DNA of 64,000 bases from Hyphomicrobium sp. ghe19 (GTDB lineage: Bacteria; Pseudomonadota; Alphaproteobacteria; Rhizobiales; Hyphomicrobiaceae): NCBI RefSeq assembly GCF_902712875.1, contig NZ_LR743509.1, positions 3,486,001-3,550,000 on the forward strand, in the 5' to 3' direction. A program made the position numbers and the translations under genes. The stretch's first letter is position 1; each line of letters opens with the position of its first letter. Below, in pieces: positions 1 to 8,001 of this stretch. The notes under the pieces are model-generated. The model saw only the letters and a list, made by a program, of their open reading frames with translations, had not been told where the DNA came from and did not search any database.

Positions 1-111
1 TTTTCCGTGCTTAGCCTGCGGCCACAATCCTCTCGCAGTGCAGCGGAATATGCACTAAGTTTTTCAGTCGCATCGGTTTTTCAGGCCGGCGCGAGAGGGA
101 AATCGCACGCG

Positions 112-1326
112 ATGCTGTACCAAGCCTACCAGTTTCAGGATGACCTTTGGGCGCCTTTCCGGGAGGCCGCCCGGTACTCGATGGCTGCGATGGGGCATCG
201 GTTTTCGCCCAACTTCGATATCTTAAAGGGGCATTTCGCGGCTGGATTCGAGATGGTTTCGCGGTTCCAGCTGACCCATTCGCGCCCGGACTTCGGCATT
301 TCAACAGTTCGCGTCGGCAACCGCGACGTTCCGGTCGTCGAGGATGTGGCGCTGGACCTGCCGTTCGGTAACCTTTTGCATTTCCGGAAAGACGTCGACA
401 CCGCGCAGCCCAAAGTCCTCGTCGTCGCACCGCTCTCGGGTCATTTCGCGACGCTGCTCGCCAAGACCTGCGAGACACTGCTCCGCGATCACGACGTTTA
501 CATTACCGACTGGGCCAACGCCCGCGACGTCCCTCTCGAAGCCGGCCGGTTCGGCGTCGACGAGTATGTCGATTACATCATCCGCTTCGTTGAAGAGATC
601 GGTCCGGGTGCGCATCTCCTCGCCGTCTGTCAGCCGTGCGTGCAGGCGCTCGTCGCCGTCTCGATCATGTCGGAAGACAAGCATCCGGCGACGCCGCGCT
701 CGATGACGCTGATGGCCGGCCCCATCGACACGCGCGAAAGCCCGACCGCCGTCAACAAGCTGGCGATGGAGAAATCGATCTCCTGGTTCAAGGCGCACGT
801 CACCGCGCGCGTTCCGAGCCGCTACAAGGGCGCGGGGCGGCGGGTCTATCCGGGCTTCGTTCAGCTGTTCAGCTTTCTAGCGATGAACATCGATCGTCAC
901 CGCGCGCAGCATCAGAAGCTTTACGATCACCTGGCCAACGGCGAGTTCGCCGAAGCCGAGAAGATCAAGACGTTCTATGACGAATATTTCGCCGTCCTGG
1001 ATCTCACCGAGGAATTCTACCTCGAGACGATCGACCGGATTTTTCAGCGTGCGGATCTGGCGAAGGGGAATTTCACCTACCACGGCCGGAAAGTCGATCC
1101 CGCCAAGATCCACAAGACGGCGTTGCTGACGGTCGAAGGCGGGCGGGACGATATTTGCGCGCTCGGGCAAACGGCTGCGGCGCACGAGCTCTGTCAATCG
1201 CTGCGGCCGCATCTGAAGCGGCACCACCTGCAGGCCAACGTCGGGCACTACGGCACGTTCAACGGCCGGCGGTGGGAGACCGAAATCTATCCCGCGGTGC
1301 GAAACTTCGTTTTATCCATGGAATAG
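112..1326 (+). CDS. phaZ: Intracellular polyhydroxyalkanoate (PHB) depolymerase, copy 1
   Basis: An alpha/beta-hydrolase that breaks down stored intracellular polyhydroxybutyrate granules to release carbon. From the chosen ATG the protein is 404 aa and opens MLYQAYQFQDDLWAPFR, the usual N-terminus of the family. The frame stays open upstream to position 7, but that part does not look like the family, and a GAGAGGGA ribosome site precedes 112. The nucleophile is a cysteine in a lipase-box-like AVCQPCVQAL (Cys173), as known for Cupriavidus-type PhaZ. A likely acid (GRDDICALG) and histidine (VGHYGTFNG) follow near the C-terminus. A paralogue lies at 44998-46380 with the same motifs. No neighbour suggests an operon. 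Confidence 0.9.
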   Translation: MLYQAYQFQDDLWAPFREAARYSMAAMGHRFSPNFDILKGHFAAGFEMVSRFQLTHSRPDFGISTVRVGNRDVPVVEDVALDLPFGNLLHFRKDVDTAQPKVLVVAPLSGHFATLLAKTCETLLRDHDVYITDWANARDVPLEAGRFGVDEYVDYIIRFVEEIGPGAHLLAVCQPCVQALVAVSIMSEDKHPATPRSMTLMAGPIDTRESPTAVNKLAMEKSISWFKAHVTARVPSRYKGAGRRVYPGFVQLFSFLAMNIDRHRAQHQKLYDHLANGEFAEAEKIKTFYDEYFAVLDLTEEFYLETIDRIFQRADLAKGNFTYHGRKVDPAKIHKTALLTVEGGRDDICALGQTAAAHELCQSLRPHLKRHHLQANVGHYGTFNGRRWETEIYPAVRNFVLSME

Positions 1327-1372
1327 CGGCTCGGCGCCGACAGGCCGGCGCGGCTAGCGTGGCTCCGCCCTT

Positions 1373-1684
1373 CTATTTCACCCAGACCTTGTGCTGGCAA
1401 TCAAGCCACTGAGCGATGACCGAGCGGTCGTGGAATTGTATCGCTCCGCAGTTCTGACAGACGATCATCAGCACATTGACCGGCGCCGTGCTTGAAGACG
1501 ACTTGCGCTCGCAGGTCAGCATATGGATGTCGACGTCGCAATTTGAGCGGAAGCGCCCACAGACAGGGCACGACGTGATGTGTTTTCCGAAAAGAAAACG
1601 GTCAACTTCCGCTTTCGTCAGATCGCGGGTCGGCGTTTCCGTTTCACGAGTGGCGGTTGCAGCGTCTGTCATTGCAGTCACCAT
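1373..1684 (-). CDS. Small hypothetical protein with two CxxC knuckles
   Basis: A 103-aa protein of unknown function. It contains CPVCG and, about 40 residues later, CQNCG, with extra cysteines between (NCDVDIHMLTC), a pattern that suggests a zinc-ribbon fold. I chose the ATG at 1684 because GAGG lies about ten bases upstream; the frame is open further to 1732, and a second ATG at 1672 is also possible. It faces phaZ convergently with a 46-base gap. The zinc binding is inferred from cysteine spacing only; I do not recognise a named family. Confidence 0.6.
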   Translation of the reverse strand: MVTAMTDAATATRETETPTRDLTKAEVDRFLFGKHITSCPVCGRFRSNCDVDIHMLTCERKSSSSTAPVNVLMIVCQNCGAIQFHDRSVIAQWLDCQHKVWVK

Positions 1685-1979
1685 GTTGAAAGACCTCGCA
1701 CACAAGAATCGTATGATGAGTGGCCGCCTCATACAAGAAGAGTTCGAAGCAACGTCGCAATAATTGACGACCGTTTTTCAAGCACGTTTCTTGTGCGGCG
1801 CAGTATTCGCGTTGCAATAATGTCGTTCCACGGAATGATTTGCCGACTGACGACATTTCTGGCCGGCTACATCTCCCCGCATCGCGACCGAATGGGCCGG
1901 AACGGCACACCTCTCAATACGTTGATCACCCAATCGCGGGGCAGTCGCGATCAGTCATCAACGTAGGAGAGACACGACA

Positions 1980-2732
1980 ATGCTGAAGTATTCGATTGCT
2001 GCCCTCGCACTTGTTGCGGGGTCGACGTTCGCCTTGGCAGATCCAAACAACGGCGCAGGTCCGTCATCGCCTGGTGCCGGCGGTGGCGCGGCAATGGAGC
2101 GTTCCGGCGGATCGTCGATGCCCGGTGGCGCGATGAAAGAAAGCGGCGGATCGTCGAAGGAACTCGGCGGCCAGATGAAGGAAGACCGTAGCTCGCGAGA
2201 TCTCGGTCCTGGTTCGGCGAAAAAGAATTCTGCCTCCGATGAGGGCGCTCGCGACCGCGCGAAATCCCATCATCAGCAGGCGTCCGACCGCGACTTGCAA
2301 GGCAAGGACCGGCAGGCAAAGGATGAGGATCGCAACGCGAAGAGCAAAGCGAGCGACCGGGCGGACCGGGACGATCGCGGCGACAAGTACAATGATAAAT
2401 CAAAGAACGACAGGTCTTCCACAGGCAAGAGCGAGGGTACAGAAGGCAAGGGCGGAGCGAAGGGCTCCCTCACCAACGTCAGCCCCGAACAGAAAACGCG
2501 CGTCAGGTCTGCTTTCGCGAGCCACCGGGTCGCCCCTGCGCATAACCTCGGCGTCTCCGTCAACGTCGGCGTCGTGATACCGCGCTCGGTGCACGTCTAT
2601 GCGGTGCCCGCCGACATTGTGACGATCGTCCCGGAATATCGTGAGTATCGGTATTTCATGATCGACGAGGATCACGTCGCGATCGTCGATCCGGATACGC
2701 TTGAAGTCGTCGACATCATCGTCGTCGCTTGA
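1980..2732 (+). CDS. Secreted DUF1236 family protein with charged low-complexity middle
   Basis: A 250-aa exported protein of unknown role. A Sec signal peptide (MLKYSIAALALVAGSTFALA) is followed by a Gly/Ser-rich and then very Lys/Asp/Arg-rich region of about 130 residues, probably disordered. The C-terminal 80 residues (from SPEQKTRVRSAF through VPEYREYRYFMIDEDHVAIV) match the DUF1236 type found in many Rhizobiales cell-envelope proteins. An AGGAGAG ribosome site sits eight bases before the ATG. It is monocistronic, with a rho-independent terminator immediately after. Function is not known; envelope location is inferred. Confidence 0.75.
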   Translation: MLKYSIAALALVAGSTFALADPNNGAGPSSPGAGGGAAMERSGGSSMPGGAMKESGGSSKELGGQMKEDRSSRDLGPGSAKKNSASDEGARDRAKSHHQQASDRDLQGKDRQAKDEDRNAKSKASDRADRDDRGDKYNDKSKNDRSSTGKSEGTEGKGGAKGSLTNVSPEQKTRVRSAFASHRVAPAHNLGVSVNVGVVIPRSVHVYAVPADIVTIVPEYREYRYFMIDEDHVAIVDPDTLEVVDIIVVA

Positions 2733-2757
2733 TTTTTAAGCAGCAGGAAAAATGTTG

Positions 2758-2793
2758 AAACCGCCGGGGTGACCCCTCGGCGGTTTTTTTTCG
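2758..2793 (+). terminator. Rho-independent terminator after the DUF1236 gene
   Basis: GC-rich hairpin CCGCCGGGG / CCCCTCGGCGG with a three-base loop, one arm carrying a two-base bulge, followed by eight T residues. It lies about 30 bases after the stop codon. The rest of 2794-3023 shows no gene. Confidence 0.85.
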
Positions 2794-3039
2794 TGTTGCA
2801 AACCGTTAAGGATCAGCTCTGGAAGATCTTCTAGGCTTAGCGGGGGCATGCTCCAACTGCGGGGCACCTCGGCTCGCTTGATATATTGTCGTCTGCTCAG
2901 GGACAATTTATGCCTGCCGCTTCTGCCTGCCCTCGGACTAATAACGACATTTCGAAGTCATAGGACCGAACGATAAGAGATTAGCGTCTTTCGACGTTTG
3001 CACGTGCGTACGACACCCCCTGCAACGGAGTATCTCTTC

Positions 3040-4029
3040 ATGGTTTCCCACCGGCTCATCGCCGCCGCGCTCGTTGCGGCCCTCACCATTGTTCCGATAA
3101 CTCGTGCGCGTGCCGAGGAGGCCGACGCGGAGAGCCTCGTGAACGCGCTCAATGCCGTTTTCGGCAAGCATCCAGGCGTTCGCGCCGCGCACACGCACGG
3201 CATCTGCGTCAAAGGCAACTTCGTGCCATCGGCGGAAGCCGCGAGCCTTACGAAAGCGCCGCATTTCAATTCGAAGACGCCGGTCGGCGTGATCGGCCGG
3301 TTCTCCATGGGCGGCGGCGACCCCGATGCACCCAACGCCCAGAAAGACAACGTGCGCGGGATCGCGATGCACTTCGATCTCGGCAAGGGCAACAACACGG
3401 ATCTGCTGTTGATTTCGGCGCCCGTATTCGTCGCAAAAGATCCCGATCAATTCTTGAAGCTGCTGACGACCGTCGCCACGAAAGACAAGGAAAAGATCGG
3501 CGCCTATTTCAAAGATAACCCGAACTCGACGCGGCAGGCGGATTGGCTCAATGCGCGGCCGGTGCCGGCCAGCTACGGAACCGTCAACTATTGGGGCGTT
3601 CATGCGTTTACGTTCACGAACGCTGAGGGAAAGAAACAGGTCTTCAAGTACAAGGCGCTGCCGGTCGGCGGCGAGGTCGGCATCTCGGATGACGAGGCAA
3701 AGAAGAAAGACCCCGACTTCTACCGGCCTGAACTCAAGGACCGTCTCGCCAAGGGGCCGGTGCAGTACACGTTGACGGCGATCCTCGGCGAGGAGGGCGA
3801 TCCGCTTGACGATCCGACGGCGTTCTGGCCGGAAGACAAGCGCAAGTCGGTCAATCTCGGCACGATCTCGATCACCGATTTCGAAGATGCGAAGACGTGC
3901 GATGAGGCCATCTTCGATCCAACCAACGTCGTCGATGGCGTCGAAGGACCGGCGAACGATACGATCTTCCCGATGCGCTCGCAGGCTTACGCCGTATCGT
4001 TCTCGCGCCGGGAAGCGCCACAACAGTAA
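3040..4029 (+). CDS. Periplasmic catalase-related peroxidase
   Basis: A 329-aa member of the minimal catalase-related peroxidase family (SrpA/KatP-like), a heme enzyme expected to reduce peroxides in the periplasm. The signal peptide MVSHRLIAAALVAALTIVPI ends near ARAEEA. The conserved core follows: the distal histidine region HTHGICVKGNF, then FSMGGGDPDAPN, DNVRGIAMHFDL and, toward the C-terminus, VNYWGVHAFTFTN. The length of about 330 aa is that of the short clade rather than true catalases of 480 aa or more. ACGGAG lies nine bases before the ATG at 3040; the open frame from 2998 lacks a site. A strong terminator follows. Confidence 0.85.
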   Translation: MVSHRLIAAALVAALTIVPITRARAEEADAESLVNALNAVFGKHPGVRAAHTHGICVKGNFVPSAEAASLTKAPHFNSKTPVGVIGRFSMGGGDPDAPNAQKDNVRGIAMHFDLGKGNNTDLLLISAPVFVAKDPDQFLKLLTTVATKDKEKIGAYFKDNPNSTRQADWLNARPVPASYGTVNYWGVHAFTFTNAEGKKQVFKYKALPVGGEVGISDDEAKKKDPDFYRPELKDRLAKGPVQYTLTAILGEEGDPLDDPTAFWPEDKRKSVNLGTISITDFEDAKTCDEAIFDPTNVVDGVEGPANDTIFPMRSQAYAVSFSRREAPQQ

Positions 4030-4046
4030 CAGACAACAGACGACAG

Positions 4047-4091
4047 CCCTGTCATCTCTCCGGTGGACACCGGGATGACAGGGTTTTTTTT
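4047..4091 (+). terminator. Rho-independent terminator after the catalase-like gene
   Basis: Ten-base stem CCCTGTCATC / GATGACAGGG enclosing a second small CCGG/CCGG pairing, followed by eight T residues. It may also serve the convergent SRPBCC operon ending at 4108. Confidence 0.85.
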
Positions 4092-4107
4092 GTATTCATT
4101 CGAAATG

Positions 4108-4632
4108 TCAGGGCTTCTGAACACTCGCCAGGTAAGTTCCCAGCTGCTCGAGCGTGCCGCCCCAGCCCTGCGTCATGCTTGGATACCCCTTCTCGAAGGT
4201 CGCGATCTCCTCGTCGCTGGCGTTGTATGCCGACGACGTCACGTTGAGCTTCGTGCGACCGTCATCGATCTCTTCGAACGCGAAGACCGTCAGCATTTCC
4301 ATCGGCCACCCGGGGGCCATCGGGTGACGCGTGAGGCCGCCCTCCGCATCCGAAAACGAACTGATGAAGACGACGCGGTCGGGAGCGGAGATTTCGCGAT
4401 AGACGAAGCGGCCCCACATCGTCGAGCCGTCGGGCGCCTGCATGCCGTAGTGAAACGTGCCGCCCGGGCGCAGATCCATCTCGGCGGCGATGACCTTGAA
4501 GCCTTTCGGCCCCCACCAGTGCTTCATGTGCTCGGGATCGGTGAAGACCTTGAAGACCAGTTCGCGCGGGGCATCGAAAGTGCGCGAAATGACGAACGGC
4601 TCAACCTTGGCATTTTCCGCAGCTTTGTTCAT
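4108..4632 (-). CDS. SRPBCC (AHSA1/START-like) domain protein, second of a pair
   Basis: A 174-aa soluble protein of the SRPBCC / activator-of-Hsp90-homologue-1 family, a helix-grip fold with a hydrophobic ligand cavity. The family start RTFDAPRELVFKVFTDPEHM and the WWGPKGFKVIAAEMDLRPGG block are both clear. Its ATG overlaps the stop of the upstream paralogue by four bases, so the two are translationally coupled. Together with the ArsR gene at 5101 they form the common ArsR-SRPBCC arrangement. The ligand or stress sensed is unknown. The pair probably arose by tandem duplication, since the two proteins share most motifs. Confidence 0.85.
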   Translation of the reverse strand: MNKAAENAKVEPFVISRTFDAPRELVFKVFTDPEHMKHWWGPKGFKVIAAEMDLRPGGTFHYGMQAPDGSTMWGRFVYREISAPDRVVFISSFSDAEGGLTRHPMAPGWPMEMLTVFAFEEIDDGRTKLNVTSSAYNASDEEIATFEKGYPSMTQGWGGTLEQLGTYLASVQKP

Positions 4633-5123
4633 GGCGTCTTCTCCCGCGATTGAAGCAGATACGCATCAAGGCGGCTGAGTGTCTGGTGGCCACCCTCGAC
4701 GGCGCCGAACTTCGCCATCCAATCCCGCCGTTCGCGCGTCGCCGCGAGAAGGCGCAGAGTGACGCGCGTCTTGCGGTTCTCCGTTTCGAATGTGACCCAG
4801 ACCTTGAACATCTCGAAGTCGGGGCGGTCTTCGCCGGCGTCGTGATCGTAGGCGAGAAGTTCCGGAGACTTCACTTCGGTGTAGCGAACACGGTTCGGGT
4901 AGTCCGTGCCGTCAGGCCCGTGCATCGTGAACAGCCATTGGCCGCCGGGGCGAACGTCCATCTCATACGTCGTGGTGGTGAAGCCGTTCGGTCCCCACCA
5001 GTTGCTGATGTGATGAGGATCCTTGAACGCCTCGAACACGAGTTCGCGCGGGGCATCGAAGACGCGCGTGGTGACAATTTCTCTGTCGGCTTCGCTCGCG
5101 TCATTTTGGTTTCTTGCGGCCAC
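4629..5123 (-). CDS. SRPBCC (AHSA1/START-like) domain protein, first of a pair
   Basis: A 164-aa SRPBCC-family protein with TRVFDAPRELVFEAFKDPHH and NWWGPNGFTTTTYEMDVRPGG-type blocks, paralogous to the next gene. I place the start at a GTG at 5123 because AAGGAG sits seven bases before it and the family homology begins shortly after. The ATG at 5150 would add a basic nonapeptide (CCRRRRKK) and overlap the ArsR gene more deeply. With the GTG the overlap with arsR-type gene is 23 bases, so translation is coupled. It ends in an ATGA overlap with the second SRPBCC gene. Confidence 0.8.
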   Translation of the reverse strand: MAARNQNDASEADREIVTTRVFDAPRELVFEAFKDPHHISNWWGPNGFTTTTYEMDVRPGGQWLFTMHGPDGTDYPNRVRYTEVKSPELLAYDHDAGEDRPDFEMFKVWVTFETENRKTRVTLRLLAATRERRDWMAKFGAVEGGHQTLSRLDAYLLQSREKTP

Positions 5124-5469
5124 CTTTTTTCTCCTTCGCCTGCAACACACGTAGATACTCGTCCAGCCGATCGAAGCTCTGCTCCCAGAACCGGCGGTAG
5201 TGCTCGACCCAGTCGTCGACTTCCTTCAACGGCCCCGGCTCCAGCCGGCAGGGCCGCCATTGCGCCTCGCGCCCGCGCGCGATGAGCCCCGCCCGCTCCA
5301 GAACCTTGAGATGCTTCGAAACGGCCGGAAGGCTCATCTCGAAGGGTTCGGCGAGATCGGTGACAGACGTCTCGCCGAGCGCCAGCCGCGCCAGGATCGC
5401 CCGACGCGTGGGATCGGCGAGCGCTGCGAACGTTTCACTCAGTCTGTCGGCAGTCATGTATTTAGCCAT
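5101..5469 (-). CDS. ArsR/SmtB-family winged-helix repressor
   Basis: A 122-aa transcription regulator. The sequence has the family hallmark FAALADPTRRAILARLALGE, then the recognition helix region MSLPAVSKHLKVLERAGLI. No metal-binding ELCVC-type cysteine motif is visible, so it is probably the non-metal subgroup that pairs with SRPBCC genes. The frame is open to 5565, but homology starts at MAKYMTADRL, so 5469 is chosen (5457 is the alternative). A perfect TAACCA-TT-TGGTTA palindrome lies ten bases upstream of this start, a likely autoregulatory operator. First gene of a three-gene operon. Confidence 0.85.
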   Translation of the reverse strand: MAKYMTADRLSETFAALADPTRRAILARLALGETSVTDLAEPFEMSLPAVSKHLKVLERAGLIARGREAQWRPCRLEPGPLKEVDDWVEHYRRFWEQSFDRLDEYLRVLQAKEKKGGRKKPK

Positions 5470-5473
5470 CCAG

Positions 5474-5495
5474 TTAAGTAACCATTTGGTTAAAT
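5474..5495. promoter_or_regulatory. Palindromic operator candidate for the ArsR-SRPBCC operon
   Basis: TAACCATTTGGTTA (5479-5492) is a perfect inverted repeat with a two-base centre, extended by A/T-rich flanks. It lies directly upstream of the ArsR start codon, the position expected for self-repression. The pairing with this regulator is inferred. Confidence 0.5.
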
Positions 5496-5559
5496 ACAGG
5501 CGATGGAACAGCGCGTCAAGCAGCTCGATGAAGTCGGAGTTTCGGAATTTGAAAAGCAC

Positions 5560-5650
5560 CGTCATCCCCGCGCAGGGCGGGGATCCGTCCAGACCTCCGA
5601 TTGTGATGGATCTGCAGCTTGCATGGATCCCGGCCTTCGCCGGGATGACG
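5560..5650. repeat. REP-like double-hairpin repeat (CGTCATCC...GGGATGACG)
   Basis: The block begins GTCATCCCCGC and ends GCCGGGATGACG, so its outer ends are inverted repeats. Inside are GCGGGGATCC and ATGGATCCCGGCC. Related blocks occur at 12138-12229 and 38350-38378, always between genes, so this is a dispersed palindromic repeat. The 5470-5817 stretch holds nothing else I can support. Confidence 0.6.
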
Positions 5651-5817
5651 ACGCGGAAACGTTTGATGTCATCCTCGGTCGAGTTCGCGGGATCGCGGTC
5701 CGAGGACGACGGCAGGTTTGGCGGCTGAAAATTGGCTAAAAAATATAAAAGCCCCGCCCGGAGACTGATAGATCCGCTCCGGTGGCAGGGCTTGAGTAAA
5801 GAGACTCTGCGCGCGAG

Positions 5818-5994
5818 CTAGTGGCGCGTCTCGCGTCTCAGCCGCTCTATCTCGTCCTTGAGCTTCAGTTTTTCTTGTTTCAGTCTACGGATTTCGATGT
5901 CGTCAGATCCGGGGCTCGCAGCCGTTTGGTGGATTTTTTGTTCGAGAGCCCGATGCTTCTCCGCGAGTTCAGCCAGATGAGCCGTAATCGTCAT
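5818..5994 (-). CDS. YdcH-family (DUF465) small coiled-coil protein
   Basis: A 58-aa protein with heptad-like Leu/Ile spacing: AHLAELAEKHRALEQKI, then IRRLKQEKLKLKDEIERL. This is the DUF465/YdcH pattern, including the LKxEKLxLKDEI signature. The family is widespread in proteobacteria and of uncertain function. The ATG at 5994 has AGGAGG six bases before it, whereas the longer frame from 6105 lacks homology upstream. A second family member follows divergently at 6244. Confidence 0.8.
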   Translation of the reverse strand: MTITAHLAELAEKHRALEQKIHQTAASPGSDDIEIRRLKQEKLKLKDEIERLRRETRH

Positions 5995-6243
5995 CAGTTG
6001 CCTCCTAAAGAGATTGTAGACGTTGAAATCGTGCCACACGTTTTCGGCCTTGTCCAACGTGTCTCGCGGCGACGCTGCGATGTTTGAAATTTGTTGCGGA
6101 GCCAAAAACTGGCATTAGAGAATCGTGAAATTATTTCATAGGATTAGAAAGATCGCTCCGGATCGCGCTTTTGCCCTGTTGCCATATCGAGGGCAATCAC
6201 CCAAAAGGCTGCGATTGGACTGGGCAGTGGGCAGGGAATCGTT

Positions 6244-6450
6244 ATGGAGCGGCGCGACGAACGCGAGCTCAGGGAAGAGCTGGTAACTTTGCGGGGCGAG
6301 CATCGGAAGCTCGACTGCGAAATCGCCGCTCTTGAAGGTGACGCTTCGGCTGACCAACTTCTGATCAAGCGGCTGAAAAAGAAGAAGCTTGTTCTGAAGG
6401 ACCGGATCACGCAGATCGAGGATAAGCTGCTTCCCGATATCATCGCGTGA
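6244..6450 (+). CDS. YdcH-family (DUF465) small coiled-coil protein
   Basis: A 68-aa coiled-coil protein with LREELVTLRGEHRKLDCEI, then IKRLKKKKLVLKDRITQIED, matching the DUF465 pattern. Divergent from the other family member at 5818-5994, with about 250 bases between the two starts. Highly charged, with no cysteines besides one. Function unknown. Confidence 0.8.
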   Translation: MERRDERELREELVTLRGEHRKLDCEIAALEGDASADQLLIKRLKKKKLVLKDRITQIEDKLLPDIIA

Positions 6451-6499
6451 ACGTCATTCTGCATGTAGCCGCTTCGCGGTTACTTGCGTTTAATGGTTC

Positions 6500-7519
6500 A
6501 TGATCTCGCTCGCACCTCCCGTCGACAGCTGGCTGTACCCTGTCGGGTCCGGCATCTATTGCGAGCCCGGCGATTTTTATATCGATCCGGGCCGAGCCGT
6601 TGATCGCGCTGTTATTACGCATGGGCACAGCGACCATGCGCGCGCGGGCCACCGAGCGGTGCTCGCAACGACCGAAACCATCGAAATCATGAAGGTGCGC
6701 TACGGCGAGGATTGTGCCGGCACGTTCCAGGCGCTCGCCATCGGCGAAACGATCGACATAAACGGCGTTAAGGTGCGGCTGGTGCCGGCCGGGCATATCC
6801 TGGGGTCCGCGCAAGTCGTCATCGAATGGGCCGGGCGGCGCGCCGTCATTTCCGGCGACTACAAACGTGCAAGCGATCCGACCTGCGCGTCCTTCGAACT
6901 CGTTACGTGCGATGTGTTCGTGACGGAGGCGACATTTGCGCTACCGGTTTTCCGCCACGAGAAGGCCCGGCACGAAGCCGAGAAGTTGCTCTCCTCTCTC
7001 CGCGCAGAGCCGGACCGGACACACCTCATCGGCGCCTACAATCTCGGCAAGTGCCAGCGCATGATCCGCGTCGTTCGCGATGCGGGCTATGATAAGCCGA
7101 TCTACCTGCACGGCGCGGTGGTCGCGCTGACGGAGCTTTATCAGAGGCTCGGCGTCGATCTCGGCGAGCTTCTGCCGGTTGCGGGCACCGATCCGAAGTC
7201 GATGCGCGGCGGCATCGTCATGTGTCCACCGTCTGCACTCGGCGACCGCTGGTCACGCCGGTTCGGCGATCCGGTCAACGCTTTTGCGAGCGGCTGGATG
7301 CGCGTGCGCGGCCGCGCCCGTCAGCTTGGTGTTGAGTTGCCGCTCGTCGTCTCCGATCACGTCGACTGGCCGGAGCTCATCCAGACGGTCATCGAAACGG
7401 AAGCCGAAGAGATCTGGGTGACGCACGGCCGCGAGGACGCGCTCGTCCATTATCTCGGCACGCTTGGCCGGAAAGCCCGCGCGCTCGCGCTCGTCGGATA
7501 TGGCGAGGAGGCCGAATAG
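6500..7519 (+). CDS. Ligase-associated DNA exonuclease (metallo-beta-lactamase fold)
   Basis: A 339-aa nuclease of the beta-CASP/metallo-beta-lactamase group, known as Exo in the Lhr-Lig-Exo-Pe repair clusters of bacteria. The zinc motif HGHSDHAR is at residues 39-46, followed by AGHILGSAQV, ISGDYKRAS and VSDHVDW, the expected metal-binding order. The ligase reading frame starts two bases after its stop, so the two were cotranscribed. The helicase (Lhr) and phosphoesterase (Pe) partners are not in this window. It is intact, in contrast to the ligase that follows. Confidence 0.88.
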   Translation: MISLAPPVDSWLYPVGSGIYCEPGDFYIDPGRAVDRAVITHGHSDHARAGHRAVLATTETIEIMKVRYGEDCAGTFQALAIGETIDINGVKVRLVPAGHILGSAQVVIEWAGRRAVISGDYKRASDPTCASFELVTCDVFVTEATFALPVFRHEKARHEAEKLLSSLRAEPDRTHLIGAYNLGKCQRMIRVVRDAGYDKPIYLHGAVVALTELYQRLGVDLGELLPVAGTDPKSMRGGIVMCPPSALGDRWSRRFGDPVNAFASGWMRVRGRARQLGVELPLVVSDHVDWPELIQTVIETEAEEIWVTHGREDALVHYLGTLGRKARALALVGYGEEAE

Positions 7520-7521
7520 CG

Positions 7522-7833
7522 ATGCGCGCGTTCGCCCGTCTCCTCGACTGCCTCGTCTACACGCAGAGCCGTAATCGGAAAGTGGCGCTGCTTGGTCATT
7601 ACTTCCGCACGGCGCCCGATCCCGACCGCGGCTGGGCGCTTGCGGCATTGACGGACGGCGTGCCGATCCGCTTGCCGCTCAGGCGGATGCTGAGCGATCT
7701 CGTGACCCGTTTCATCGATCCGACGCTTTACCGCCTGTCGCGCGATTACGTCGGCGACACGGCGGAAACGGTAGCTCTGCTCTGGCCGGACGATCGATCC
7801 GTTCTTCCCCCGCCCTGCCCCCTCCCCGCCTAG
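7522..7833 (+). CDS. ATP-dependent DNA ligase, N-terminal fragment (gene split by a repeat)
   Basis: A 103-aa piece carrying the N-terminal DNA-binding domain of a cisplatin-type, Exo-associated ATP-dependent DNA ligase: MRAFARLLDCLVYTQSRNRK, then DPDRGWALAAL and YRLSRDYVGDTAETVALLWP. It ends at a TAG at 7831, and three further in-frame stops follow before 7858. The catalytic part continues in the same reading frame from about 8002. In intact homologues the two parts are joined by a short linker, so this is one gene interrupted by an inserted palindromic element (7887-7965 and flanks). Whether the fragment is made or useful is unknown. Confidence 0.7.
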   Translation: MRAFARLLDCLVYTQSRNRKVALLGHYFRTAPDPDRGWALAALTDGVPIRLPLRRMLSDLVTRFIDPTLYRLSRDYVGDTAETVALLWPDDRSVLPPPCPLPA

Positions 7834-7886
7834 CGGACGTGGTGATGACGAGAATGAAAAGCCGAAGCAGCTCACTCTCGAATTTA

Positions 7887-7965
7887 CCCCCACCTAACCC
7901 CTCCCCGCAAGGGGAGGGAACAGGACACTTCTCCCCTCCCTTGCGGGGAGGGGTCGGGGTGGGGT
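7887..7965. repeat. Palindromic C/G-rich repeat inserted in the ligase gene
   Basis: Two arms of about 31 bases form an imperfect inverted repeat around CAGGACACTT: the left arm begins CCCCACCTAACCCCTCCCCG and the right arm ends CGGGGAGGGGTCGGGGTGGG. This resembles the intergenic palindromes seen in many Rhizobiales genomes. The stretch is free of stops in the ligase frame; the stops lie just left of it (7831-7858). Confidence 0.7.
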
Positions 7966-8001
7966 GATCTGGGGCACAATTCTGGAGAGCCGCCTGAACT
8001 C

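Noticed and set aside
2938..4023. 361-codon minus-strand open frame
   Set aside because: Antisense shadow of the catalase-like gene.
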